A stretch of 64,000 bases of DNA from Hyphomicrobiales bacterium. Its GTDB lineage: Bacteria; Pseudomonadota; Alphaproteobacteria; Rhizobiales; Rhizobiaceae. The DNA is taken from contig JAJFHV010000014.1 of assembly GCA_021775415.1 (NCBI GenBank), forward strand, positions 1 through 64,000, written 5' to 3'. Both the position numbers and the translations under genes were made by a program. Positions 27,708-35,799 of the stretch are shown piece after piece (position 1 is the stretch's first letter; every line of letters begins with the position of its first letter). The notes beneath the pieces were generated by a model. That model did not search any database, had not been told where the DNA came from, and saw nothing but the letters and a program-made list of their open reading frames with translations.

Positions 27708-29066
27708 CTACCCGTAGGCAACTGTAGGTAACCAGGTTGCAATCTTGGGAAATGCGAATACCAACCCGACACCAATCAACTGGATAATCATAAAGGGAAT
27801 AATGCCCCGATAAATAGTAACGGTATCAATGCCTTTGGGCGCAACCCCTTTCATGTAAAACAGTGCAAAGCCTACCGGAGGTGTGATGAAAGAAGTTTGC
27901 AGGCAAACGGCAAACAGGATTGCAAACCACACCAGATTAACATCCAGTCCGATCAAAACCGGTGCAAGCAGCGGCAATACGATCAAGGTGATTTCAATCC
28001 AGTCGAGAACAAACCCCAACATAAACGTGATGAGCAATACAACGACAACGATGCCATTTGGCCCGAAAGGTAATGCTAACAAACTATCCTCGATCAGTGC
28101 ATCGCCGCCAAAACCACGCAAGACGAGCGAAAATGCCGTTGCGCCCACGAAAAGGGCAAAGATGTAGGAGGTCGTTTTCATGGTGTTTCGCAGCACTTCC
28201 TGCAGTCCTGCAAACGACAGTCGCCGCCGTGCAACAGCCAGCAACATTGCGCCAAGAGCCCCAACCCCGGATGCCTCGGTAGGTGTTGCGATTCCGAAAA
28301 ATATGCTGCCGAGAACCGCTACAATCAATCCGGCTGGCGGCAAGGTTGATTTGATGACATTGAAGACCAAACGCGGAGTGATTTCCTCTACATCGGGTGG
28401 TGCAGGAGCAACCGACGGGCGCAACCACGCATAAACCAGAATGAACACCCCGTAGAGCCCGCCTAGGATCAGCCCAGGAAACATGGCGCCCATGAACAGA
28501 TCGCCGACGGAAACCCGGATCTGGTCTGCCATTAGAACCAACATGATGGATGGTGGAATCAGGATGCCGAGCGTCCCGGTGGCACACACAACACCACAGG
28601 CAAGAGCCGCATCGTAGTTTTGCTTAAGCATCAAGGGTATCCCAAGTATTGCAAGCAAGACTACGGCCGCACCGATTATCCCGGTCGATGCTGCCAACAG
28701 CACTCCAATGATGACAATCGTTATCGCCAACCCGCCACGGACCCGGCCAAACAGTTTGGTCAAATCAGTCATCAAATCTTCTGCAATACCGGATTTGTCC
28801 ATCATGATTCCCATAAAAACAAACATGGGAAGGGCGACGAGAACCCAGTTGTTCATCACCGCATAAATGCGGGCAACGATAATCGAGCTATAGCCCCAGT
28901 CGACACCAAAAAATGTATCGAGATAATTGTCGGAAAAAACGGATATCCCAGTAAATAGGACCGCAAGTCCACCCATCAGCCAAGCCACCGGAACTCCGGT
29001 AAATATCAAAACAACGAAGGAAACAAACAGGGCAATTGCCATATACTGGGCGGGATCGCTGATCAT
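27708..29066 (-). CDS. dctM: TRAP transporter large permease (DctM type)
   Basis: 452 residues from ATG 29066, one base after the dctQ stop; the longer frame into dctQ is rejected. It has about twelve membrane helices. Conserved stretches are PMFVFMGIMMDKSGIAEDL (about 83-101), GTLGILIPPSIMLVL (about 160-175) and FITPPVGFALFYMKGVAP near the C-terminus. DctM forms the sodium-driven transport channel with DctQ. It is the last gene of the leftward operon. Confidence 0.94.
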   Translation of the reverse strand: MISDPAQYMAIALFVSFVVLIFTGVPVAWLMGGLAVLFTGISVFSDNYLDTFFGVDWGYSSIIVARIYAVMNNWVLVALPMFVFMGIMMDKSGIAEDLMTDLTKLFGRVRGGLAITIVIIGVLLAASTGIIGAAVVLLAILGIPLMLKQNYDAALACGVVCATGTLGILIPPSIMLVLMADQIRVSVGDLFMGAMFPGLILGGLYGVFILVYAWLRPSVAPAPPDVEEITPRLVFNVIKSTLPPAGLIVAVLGSIFFGIATPTEASGVGALGAMLLAVARRRLSFAGLQEVLRNTMKTTSYIFALFVGATAFSLVLRGFGGDALIEDSLLALPFGPNGIVVVVLLITFMLGFVLDWIEITLIVLPLLAPVLIGLDVNLVWFAILFAVCLQTSFITPPVGFALFYMKGVAPKGIDTVTIYRGIIPFMIIQLIGVGLVFAFPKIATWLPTVAYG

Positions 29067-29067
29067 C

Positions 29068-29670
29068 TCATGCTTCCCCGGCTTCACTGGTCGGCCCAAA
29101 TCTAAGAGTGCCGATCACTCGCAGAAGTCGTGAAAGGCCTGCCAAAAGCAAAAGGACAAAGCTGAAGAGAAGACAGCCTTTGATCAACCAACGTGCGCCA
29201 AGCCCATTGGCGGATGTTGAGGTTTCTCCGGTTACCCACGAAAGTTCAACGAATGGGAGGGAATAGTAGATAACGAAGCAGACAAACGGTAAAAACAACA
29301 CCAGCAGGCCCAGCAGCTCAAGCCACATTCGGGTTTTGAAACGCAGATTCTCATAGACAACGTCTACCCGTACATGCCCGTCCTCTACGAATGTGTAAGA
29401 CAGGCCGACCAGCCAGGCTGCCGCATAAAGATACCACTGCAGTTCTTCCAGTTCTATCATGCCCTGACTGAAGACGTATCTCAAAACCACATTGCCAATG
29501 ATAACGACCAGCAAAACAAGCCATAGCCAACCAAAGATTTCACCAATGAATTTCACAGCACGATCGATCATCCGCGAAACTGGATTGTCACGCATTATGA
29601 CGTCGTCGCGATGCGCGATATCCTCGACCGGGTTTAATGGATCTATCTGATGATTTTCGATCTTCGGCAT
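29068..29670 (-). CDS. dctQ: TRAP transporter small permease (DctQ type)
   Basis: 200 residues with four predicted membrane helices. The family pattern LVVIIGNVVLRYVFSQGMIELEELQWYL (about 36-63) is clear. A cytoplasmic N-terminal tail of about 27 residues and a larger overall size resemble the small subunits paired with TakP-like binding proteins. It lies one base from dctM; a 92-base gap with a strong hairpin separates it from dctP. Confidence 0.92.
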   Translation of the reverse strand: MPKIENHQIDPLNPVEDIAHRDDVIMRDNPVSRMIDRAVKFIGEIFGWLWLVLLVVIIGNVVLRYVFSQGMIELEELQWYLYAAAWLVGLSYTFVEDGHVRVDVVYENLRFKTRMWLELLGLLVLFLPFVCFVIYYSLPFVELSWVTGETSTSANGLGARWLIKGCLLFSFVLLLLAGLSRLLRVIGTLRFGPTSEAGEA

Positions 29671-29704
29671 GTCCCCAACCTACCGGTGTCAGCGCCTAAT
29701 GCAA

Positions 29705-29734
29705 CTGCCCTGCCGTCACATGACAGCAGGGCAG
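29705..29734 (-). other. Stem-loop in the dctP-dctQ gap
   Basis: CTGCCCTGC (29705-29713) is exactly complementary to GCAGGGCAG (29726-29734), with GTCA/TGAC continuing the stem inward. There is no T tract on the minus strand. It probably stabilises the dctP message or reduces permease expression relative to the binding protein. Confidence 0.5.
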
Positions 29735-29762
29735 AGCAAGCTTCAACAATCACAAAGTGCGG

Positions 29763-30860
29763 TTATTTAAAGTCACGTGGCAGATATCCCAACTCTTTCC
29801 AAATTTGATAGTTTTCATGGAAAGCCTGTTGTGATGCCCAAACTTTTGCAAACATCGCATCCTTGGCTGATTCTTCTTTCATGATGATGTCAGCAGTCGC
29901 TTTCAACTCATTAATAACCTCATCAGGAAGTTTTGCGGCAGTCACACCCTTGTCGGGGAAGCTCTTGATTTGAGCGCCTTGCAAAGCTTCGCCTATGGTC
30001 AGAGCACGCAAGGTTGCAGCGGTGCAAGCCATCTCAAAGAGGCCTTGGTCTGCGTCACTCAATGCATTCCATTTATCGAGATTGATCATCAGATGTGTTG
30101 ATGTTGACGGTTGGTGCCAACCTGGAAACAGGTTGTACTTGGCAATTTTGTAAAATCCGAGGATTTCGTCGATTGCTGGCATCGAATATTCGGTGGCATC
30201 TAAGGTGCCTTTTTCAAGAGCGCCAAATATTTCGCCGCCTGCCATTAGCGTTGCTGACGCACCAATGCGATCGAGAACCATGCCGCCAAGGCCTGAGAAA
30301 CGAATCTTCAAACCTTTCAAGTCGTCCAGGCTTTTGATGGGTTTGCGGAACCAGCCAGCTGTTTCCGGACCGATAGTGCTACAAAGCAGTGGGTGAATTT
30401 TTTCGGCGTGGTACACCTCTTCAGCCAGTTTTGAGCCTTCACCTTCAAACCACCAGGCAGCATATTCCTGCGGCTCCAAGCCAAATGGCACTGCCGAGAA
30501 CAATACAGCAGCTGGAATGCGACCCTGATCATAAGCCATATAGTTGTAGGCTGCAGGCAAGCTTCCAGAACTGATGGAAGGCGAGATTTCTAGCGGTGGT
30601 ACAATTTTCCCAGGCTCAAATATTTTCAGATTGATGCGACCGTCCGTAACCCTTTTTAGTGATGCGGATACGTTCGCGATTGGATCGCCTAGTGCAGGCC
30701 AGCCTGTGTTGAAGGTCGCCTGGACTTTCCATTTGATACTTTCTTGGGCATCCGCCGGTGTAGATGTTGACCCAATTGCTCCAAGACACACCGCAGAAAC
30801 AGCGGCTATGCTGAATGCACGACGTCCCAAGCTGGTAACTCGTTTTGTAAGCGAAGTCAT
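29763..30860 (-). CDS. dctP: TRAP substrate-binding protein, TakP-like (DctP family)
   Basis: 365 residues. The signal peptide is about 1-38 (Arg-rich start, then FSIAAVSAVCLGAIGS, cleavage near ADAQE). GPETAGWFRKP (about 166), LKGLKIRFSGLGG (about 183) and FGALEKGTLDATEYSMP with FYKIAKYNLFPGWHQPST (about 212-250) match the TakP/monocarboxylate group. Members bind 2-oxo- or hydroxy-acids, which fits the dehydrogenases encoded next to it. The start follows AGGAGGAGAGTAAT. The actual ligand is unknown. Confidence 0.92.
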   Translation of the reverse strand: MTSLTKRVTSLGRRAFSIAAVSAVCLGAIGSTSTPADAQESIKWKVQATFNTGWPALGDPIANVSASLKRVTDGRINLKIFEPGKIVPPLEISPSISSGSLPAAYNYMAYDQGRIPAAVLFSAVPFGLEPQEYAAWWFEGEGSKLAEEVYHAEKIHPLLCSTIGPETAGWFRKPIKSLDDLKGLKIRFSGLGGMVLDRIGASATLMAGGEIFGALEKGTLDATEYSMPAIDEILGFYKIAKYNLFPGWHQPSTSTHLMINLDKWNALSDADQGLFEMACTAATLRALTIGEALQGAQIKSFPDKGVTAAKLPDEVINELKATADIIMKEESAKDAMFAKVWASQQAFHENYQIWKELGYLPRDFK

Positions 30861-30929
30861 ATTACTCTCCTCCTAGTTTAACTCAGTTTGTGTTTTATTC
30901 CAGTTCATTGGAATTCTGGTTTCAGGCGG

Positions 30930-32102
30930 TTAAGCCCAAACATTTCGATAAAGATCCGTTATGTCCTTCTGATCTGCGATTTTGGGGTTTAATGCCGGTG
31001 CTCCCGAGCGCACGGCGTCTTCAGCCATCTGGTCAACAGCTGCAAAATAAGCAGCCTCGTTCAATCCGAATTGAGATAATGATGGAACTTCCAGTCGGCT
31101 GTTGTAACCATTCAGACCGGCTACCAACGCATCGCATGCGCTAACATTATCGTCCGTATCTTTTGCAAATCCCAAGACACGAGCGCAGTCTGCGTATCGC
31201 TCCAAGGCGTAGTCTTTTGAATAGCCCGTAATTGCCGGGAGCAGCATTGCATTACTCATGCCATGTGGGACATGAAACAGACTGCCTAAAGGCCGGCTCA
31301 TCGCGTGTACCAGGGCAATTGATGCATTTGAAAACGCTAACCCCCCAAATGTGGCAGCCAGCATCAGTGCTTCACGGGATGCCATGTTGTCGGGGTCGTT
31401 ATAGGCAGTGTCCAGGTTCTTGGCGACCAGGCGCATACAGTCCAGAGCAAGTCGATCCGAATAGAGTGTTGCCTTGCGGCTCACATAGGCTTCGATTGCA
31501 TGTGTGAGCGTATCAAGCGCGTTATCGGCAATAAGACGCTTTGGCTTCGAAAGTGAAAGTTCGAAATCCACAATTGCAGCGCTTGGTACGAAACCTTCAC
31601 CCCTGCAAGAAATTTTTTCACGCGTTTCATTATGAATTATTACGGTGTGATGAGTGACCTCCGAGCCCGTTCCCGCAGTCGTTGGTATGGCAACCATCGG
31701 CAATCCCGAGCCGTTGAACTGGTTTGGTGGACGGTAGTCTTGAATATCCCGACTGTTTTTTGCCATGACGGCAATTGCCTTGCCCGCATCCAGCGGGCTA
31801 CCCCCACCCAGTCCAATAACACTGTCATGATGGCCACTCTCAAGTGCCCCAATGCCAGCCATTACGACTTCATCGGTGGGATCTGGGAGAACCTCATCAA
31901 ATATTGCGGATGTCAGTCCGGCTTTTTTCAGAAGATTTTGGACACGCTCGGCCAAGCCGAATTCTACCATTACCTTGTCGGTAACAATCAACGGGTTTTT
32001 TGCGTCACCAACCTTGCCGAGAATATCCGCAATTTCAATGAGCGCGCCTTTACCGACACTCAGATATCGAGGTGCACAGATACAGACCGTGTCTCGCAAC
32101 AA
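30930..32102 (-). CDS. Iron-containing alcohol dehydrogenase (DddB-like candidate)
   Basis: 390 residues, type III ADH family. NAD-binding GLGGGSPLDAGKAIAV is at about 97-112 and AIPTTAGTGSEVT at about 138-150. Metal ligands are likely Asp and His in DNALDTLTHAIEAY (about 194-207) and the two His in ALVHAMSRPLGSLFHVPHG (about 262-280). Paired with an MmsA-type dehydrogenase, it may oxidise a 3-hydroxy acid such as 3-hydroxypropionate, as DddB does. That substrate is inferred from gene pairing. It is the first gene of the leftward operon. Confidence 0.88.
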   Translation of the reverse strand: MLRDTVCICAPRYLSVGKGALIEIADILGKVGDAKNPLIVTDKVMVEFGLAERVQNLLKKAGLTSAIFDEVLPDPTDEVVMAGIGALESGHHDSVIGLGGGSPLDAGKAIAVMAKNSRDIQDYRPPNQFNGSGLPMVAIPTTAGTGSEVTHHTVIIHNETREKISCRGEGFVPSAAIVDFELSLSKPKRLIADNALDTLTHAIEAYVSRKATLYSDRLALDCMRLVAKNLDTAYNDPDNMASREALMLAATFGGLAFSNASIALVHAMSRPLGSLFHVPHGMSNAMLLPAITGYSKDYALERYADCARVLGFAKDTDDNVSACDALVAGLNGYNSRLEVPSLSQFGLNEAAYFAAVDQMAEDAVRSGAPALNPKIADQKDITDLYRNVWA

Positions 32103-32178
32103 GCTATCTCCTCATCCCCTAACAACCGGCAAAAAGCGCGACTTCCGGTAGGCAGCCTATTTCAGCGCAACCGGTATT

Positions 32179-32215
32179 GTCAATTAAATGATAAATATTT
32201 TCTCATTTAATTGAC
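32179..32215. promoter_or_regulatory. 13-bp perfect inverted repeat, probable IclR operator
   Basis: GTCAATTAAATGA (32179-32191) is exactly mirrored by TCATTTAATTGAC (32203-32215), with an 11-base AT-rich spacer. It lies in the 170-base divergent region between the ADH and mmsA-like genes, placed to control both directions. The only regulator gene in the module is the IclR-type one at 33854. Confidence 0.65.
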
Positions 32216-32272
32216 TTTAATAAATCAGTGCGCCAGTTTGCAGGCAGCTTTGGCTGCAGAGGAAAATCCAAA

Positions 32273-33769
32273 ATGCAAAGAATTGCTCATCTAATTGGCG
32301 GAGAACCCGCATCATCATCAAGCGCACGCGTTGGGCCTGTATTTAATCCCGCAACCGGTGAACAAACCGCAGAATTGGAGTTGGCGAGCAAGTCTACTGT
32401 TGATAGTGCAATTACCAAGGCTGCGACCGCGTTTGGCGAATGGTCTGCTCGAACCCCCATCAATAGGGCCCGGGTATTGTTTCGCTATAAAGAGTTATTG
32501 AGTGCCAATATGGATGAGTTGGCCGTTTTGGTCAGCCGCGAACACGGAAAAACAATTGATGATGCGAAAGGCTCGATCACCCGCGGCATTGAGATTGTAG
32601 AGTTTGCATGCGGCATTCCGCAATTGTTGAAGGGCGAGTTTTCTTCAAATGTTGGCACTGGTGTCGACAGCTACAATTTGCGTCAGCCTTTAGGGGTTTG
32701 CGCCGGAATAACGCCTTTCAATTTTCCGGCAATGGTACCTTTGTGGATGTTTCCTGTTGCCCTGGCCTGTGGAAACACATTTGTATTAAAACCCTCGGAA
32801 AAAACACCGAGTTGCCCGCTGCGCATGGTTGAACTGGCCCATGAGGCAGGCGTTCCAAAGGACGTGCTGCAGGTTGTTAATGGCGACAAGGAAGCGGTGG
32901 ACACTCTACTCAAAGATGACCGTGTCAAAGCTGTCAGTTTTGTTGGTTCGACTCCTATTGCAGAGTATATCTACCACACAGGCAGCGCCCACAATAAGCG
33001 GGTTCAAGCCTTGGGTGGCGCAAAAAATCATATGATTGTCATGCCGGACGCGGATGTTTCCCAAGTTACAGATGCGTTGATTGGCTCTGCTTTCGGTTCA
33101 GCCGGGGAGCGATGCATGGCCATTTCAGTGGCCGTTTGTGTCGGAGACGACACCGCCGACAGTGTACGTGATTCCGTTGCCAAGGCAGCATCGAACCTCA
33201 ATGTTGGCCCCTACACTGACAGCGATTCCGACTTTGGACCGCTTAGCAACAAGGCTCACATGGACAAGGTTCTATCTTACATCGACAAGGGTGTTGAAGA
33301 AGGAGCCAATCTGGTAGCCGACGGAAGAAACCTGAAACTTCAGGGCTATGAGAATGGCTATTTTGTCGGACCTTGCGTGTTCGATAACGTCAAACCTGAC
33401 ATGACAATTTACAAGGAAGAAATCTTTGGTCCGGTGTTGGGTATTGTAAGACAGGATAGCTATGCAGATGCGCTGAAGCTGGTTGATGAACATGAACTTG
33501 GAAATGGCGCGTCGCTGTTTACAAATGACGGCGGTGTATCGCGCCACTTTATTGAACAAAGCAAAATTGGCATGGTTGGCATAAACGTGCCAATCCCGGT
33601 ACCGGTCGCATACCATAGTTTTGGCGGCTGGAAGCGATCGCTCTTTGGAGATCACCACATGCATGGACCGGAAGGAATCCGGTTTTACACCAAGTTAAAA
33701 ACCGCTACCGTCGCTTGGCCGGGAGGCAAGAAAACCGGGCCAGAGTTCTCCATTCCAACTCTCTCTTGA
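32273..33769 (+). CDS. mmsA: Methylmalonate-semialdehyde-type dehydrogenase (MmsA/DddC-like)
   Basis: 498 residues from ATG 32273 (AGAGGAAAATCCAAA upstream). It belongs to the CoA-acylating ALDH branch. Seen: HGKTIDDAKGSITRGIEIVEF (about 93-113), ITPFNFPAMVPLWMFP (about 145-160), catalytic Cys in GSAGERCMAISVAV (about 276-289) and HSFGGWKRSLFGD near 447. It converts (methyl)malonate semialdehyde to propionyl- or acetyl-CoA. In the DMSP pathway the homologue DddC follows a DddB iron ADH, the same pair as here. It is divergent from the ADH operon and followed by the IclR gene. Confidence 0.93.
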   Translation: MQRIAHLIGGEPASSSSARVGPVFNPATGEQTAELELASKSTVDSAITKAATAFGEWSARTPINRARVLFRYKELLSANMDELAVLVSREHGKTIDDAKGSITRGIEIVEFACGIPQLLKGEFSSNVGTGVDSYNLRQPLGVCAGITPFNFPAMVPLWMFPVALACGNTFVLKPSEKTPSCPLRMVELAHEAGVPKDVLQVVNGDKEAVDTLLKDDRVKAVSFVGSTPIAEYIYHTGSAHNKRVQALGGAKNHMIVMPDADVSQVTDALIGSAFGSAGERCMAISVAVCVGDDTADSVRDSVAKAASNLNVGPYTDSDSDFGPLSNKAHMDKVLSYIDKGVEEGANLVADGRNLKLQGYENGYFVGPCVFDNVKPDMTIYKEEIFGPVLGIVRQDSYADALKLVDEHELGNGASLFTNDGGVSRHFIEQSKIGMVGINVPIPVPVAYHSFGGWKRSLFGDHHMHGPEGIRFYTKLKTATVAWPGGKKTGPEFSIPTLS

Positions 33770-33853
33770 GCTTGATCACCCTCCAGTGAATTTTTGTCGC
33801 GTAGCAAAGGTCAGTTGAGGTATTATGTTGTCGTATTTGGAGTAACAAAAATT

Positions 33854-34624
33854 GTGGACGCTGTGACTGACCAAAAATCAAAACGTAATTCTCCTCGACG
33901 AATTCTCGAGATTATGGAGGCTATATGCCAAAATCCCAAATCCGCTACGGCTTCGGGGTTGTCGCAGTCACTGGATATCCCTGTGCCCACAATATATCGG
34001 TGGCTCGATGCTCTTTGTGAAGAGCGATTTATCGCCGCTCATGCTTCTGGTTACTACGTTCCTGGAGAGCGTTTTCGGAACATGACACTCAATAGTCTGC
34101 AGTACGAGCCCAATGTCACCCTGCGAAGGTCAATCCTTCGGGATCTCTCCGAAGAAATTGGGGAGACCGTCAGTTTGGCCATCCCGCAGGGAACGAAGCT
34201 CATTTATTTCGATCGCCTGGAATCCCATTGGCCGTTTCAAGTCAATCTTCGGGTTGGTGATGCTCTTCCTCTGCATTGCTGTGCATCCGGAAAATTGTAC
34301 CTCTCAACGATGAATACCGAGGCTGCGCTTGGCGTGTTCGGCAGAGTTGCAAAAAAGGAATCTGCAAGAAATACGATCACAAGCCCTTCCAAGTTTCAGG
34401 AGGAACTCTCGAAAATCCGCAAGGCAGGCTATTCTCTCGACAATGAAGAATGGTTTAATGACATGGTGGGTGCTTCAGTACCAATCTTTGGTGACGGTGG
34501 GGCAATTGCAGCTTGCCTTTCTACCCATGCACTAGTCACACGCAAGGCAATCAAGACGTTGCAAGATGAGGTACCGCTGATGCAGGCTGCAGCTAACGAA
34601 CTGAAAGCATGCTTGCTCGGCTAA
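33854..34624 (+). CDS. IclR-family transcriptional regulator
   Basis: 256 residues from GTG 33854 (GGAG about 11 bases upstream); TTG 33794 and GTG 33863 are alternatives. The N-terminal winged HTH spans about 11-70 (SPRRILEIMEAICQNPKSATASGL, then IPVPTIYRWLDAL). The C-terminal effector domain contains LPLHCCASGKLYL (about 138) and AACLSTHAL (about 216). It is downstream of mmsA in the same direction and probably acts at the 32179-32215 repeat. Confidence 0.92.
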   Translation: MDAVTDQKSKRNSPRRILEIMEAICQNPKSATASGLSQSLDIPVPTIYRWLDALCEERFIAAHASGYYVPGERFRNMTLNSLQYEPNVTLRRSILRDLSEEIGETVSLAIPQGTKLIYFDRLESHWPFQVNLRVGDALPLHCCASGKLYLSTMNTEAALGVFGRVAKKESARNTITSPSKFQEELSKIRKAGYSLDNEEWFNDMVGASVPIFGDGGAIAACLSTHALVTRKAIKTLQDEVPLMQAAANELKACLLG

Positions 34625-34828
34625 CTTCATTTGTTGGCCGATTGGTCGATGCTAATAGCGGAAGTCAGCTATCCAGTTCAGCTGCATTCTCCACAGGGCA
34701 GCCATTGGACCGGCACTCTTTCTTCCCTTGCCAGTAACCTGCACCGTAACAGCACGACCATCACTGCCGCTACGCTGCCGTTCGACAAGTCATTGATTAA
34801 ATTCAGTTTGTTGTTTTGGTTTCGTATA

Positions 34829-34844
34829 TCTCGGCCGCACCAAG
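34829..34844 (+). repeat. Right copy of tRNA-Leu 3'-end direct repeat (putative att site)
   Basis: An exact 16-base copy of the tRNA-Leu 3' end (TCTCGGCCGCACCAAG). The preceding TTTCGTATA also resembles the tRNA T-loop side (GTTCGAGTCT) with changes. No tRNA can fold here. The 204 bases from 34625 to 34828 show no supported gene. Confidence 0.65.
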
Positions 34845-34861
34845 GCAACTTTCGGTACCGC

Positions 34862-35302
34862 CTAGACGGTTTCCGGCCCTTCACCACCAAACCGTGTAGC
34901 GAGCCACCCTATGATCAACCCGACGAGTGCACCTTCAAGCACAAACCAAAAGGGTGATTTGAACGGACCAACAATCGAATCTGGCGCAGTCATGATCTTG
35001 CTGAATTCATCATAGGCAACGAGTATCAGGATAAAATTCATCCAGGCGCCAAGAGAGGGCGCGCGTGTCCACCAGGGTAAGGGCAGATGCAAGACCGGAT
35101 GGTGGGAATAGACCCCAAAGACACCGATAATTGCTCCAAGCGTTGTATACCAAAGCAAGATGCCCCAGCGCAGCATCCAGCTTGCATCAGGAACGAACAG
35201 AGGTAGCAAGAAAAACCCAGCAAGGCCTATAACAAATCCTGCCGCCTTGCCAATCCCGATCCGCAGGGTCAAAGACGGTTTGGTCGGTAGTGTTGAAGTC
35301 AT
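34862..35302 (-). CDS. Small multi-pass membrane protein, unknown
   Basis: 146 residues from ATG 35302, set by TGGAGGCTACCC just upstream. Four predicted membrane helices (about 18-38, 45-65, 85-105, 118-138), with a loop containing VYSHHPVLHLPLPWW. No family recognised. It is the distal gene of the leftward low-oxygen arm, 71 bases after the SHOCT-domain gene. It lies just outside the right end of the putative island. Confidence 0.65.
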   Translation of the reverse strand: MTSTLPTKPSLTLRIGIGKAAGFVIGLAGFFLLPLFVPDASWMLRWGILLWYTTLGAIIGVFGVYSHHPVLHLPLPWWTRAPSLGAWMNFILILVAYDEFSKIMTAPDSIVGPFKSPFWFVLEGALVGLIIGWLATRFGGEGPETV

Positions 35303-35373
35303 GGGTAGCCTCCATAAATGGTGCGACAACAGGCTTAATTGATCGTGCGTTTGAACAGGCGGTTAAAGCCCGC

Positions 35374-35718
35374 TCAACTGTTCAAAATCTTGAGGCGATC
35401 CTCATATTCTTTTTTCTCAATTTCACCCTTGGCGAAACGTTCTTTCAACACATCTATTGGTGAAATCGCGGGAGATGAGCCGGAGCGATAATCTCTTGGG
35501 TTTGGTGATCTGTTCTGGAACAATATAGTCAGGCAAATCGCAATTATGGCAACAACAGCCAGCACACCGAAAATCATCATTGGGCCGCCATGCGAAACAT
35601 GTCCACCATTCCACATATGTTGCCAGCCTTCAGTTGCAGAGCCTGTGTCTGCGAATGCGTGACTTGAAAATGTTGCACCGGTAACAAGAGTAAATATCCT
35701 GATTGTAGCGGATTTCAT
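35374..35718 (-). CDS. Membrane-anchored SHOCT-domain protein
   Basis: 114 residues from ATG 35718 (GAAAGGTGAAAAAA upstream; GTG 35727 is possible). Signal-like N-terminus (about 1-23, ending SHAFA), one membrane helix (about 46-67), then a C-terminal SHOCT motif DVLKERFAKGEIEKKEYEDRL (about 89-109, in parts). SHOCT segments are short oligomerisation-type modules, often on membrane proteins. An FNR-like box lies about 74 bases upstream. Function unknown. Confidence 0.75.
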   Translation of the reverse strand: MKSATIRIFTLVTGATFSSHAFADTGSATEGWQHMWNGGHVSHGGPMMIFGVLAVVAIIAICLTILFQNRSPNPRDYRSGSSPAISPIDVLKERFAKGEIEKKEYEDRLKILNS

Positions 35719-35785
35719 TTTTTTCACCTTTCGATGTTGGCAAGAGTGTTGGGTAAAACTCTACGGCAAATCGGGAGCATCGACA

Positions 35786-35799
35786 TTGATCTCGGTCAA
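35786..35799 (-). promoter_or_regulatory. FNR/FixK-like box upstream of the SHOCT gene (one mismatch)
   Basis: TTGATCTCGGTCAA fits TTGAT-N4-ATCAA except for one base. Its centre is about 74 bases before the SHOCT-gene ATG, and it overlaps the end of the flavodoxin gene. Confidence 0.45.

Larger units (their letters stand above)
26913..34844. mobile_element. Putative 7.9-kb island integrated at tRNA-Leu(GAG), integrase lost
   Basis: The segment lies between two direct copies of the tRNA-Leu 3' end. It holds one small secreted protein and a self-contained catabolic module (TRAP dctP-dctQ-dctM, iron ADH, mmsA-like, IclR), plus non-coding edges of 366 and about 205 bases. Left of it are lipB and the tRNA; right of it are genes of the low-oxygen cluster. 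No integrase, transposase or excisionase is recognisable, so a decayed or in-trans mobilised island is inferred. Base composition was not measured. Confidence 0.5.

Noticed and set aside
34631-34957. 108-codon plus-strand open frame beyond the IclR gene, a possible integrase remnant
   Set aside because: The translation shows no tyrosine-recombinase motifs and the 3' part is antisense to the membrane-protein gene. No integrase could be supported.
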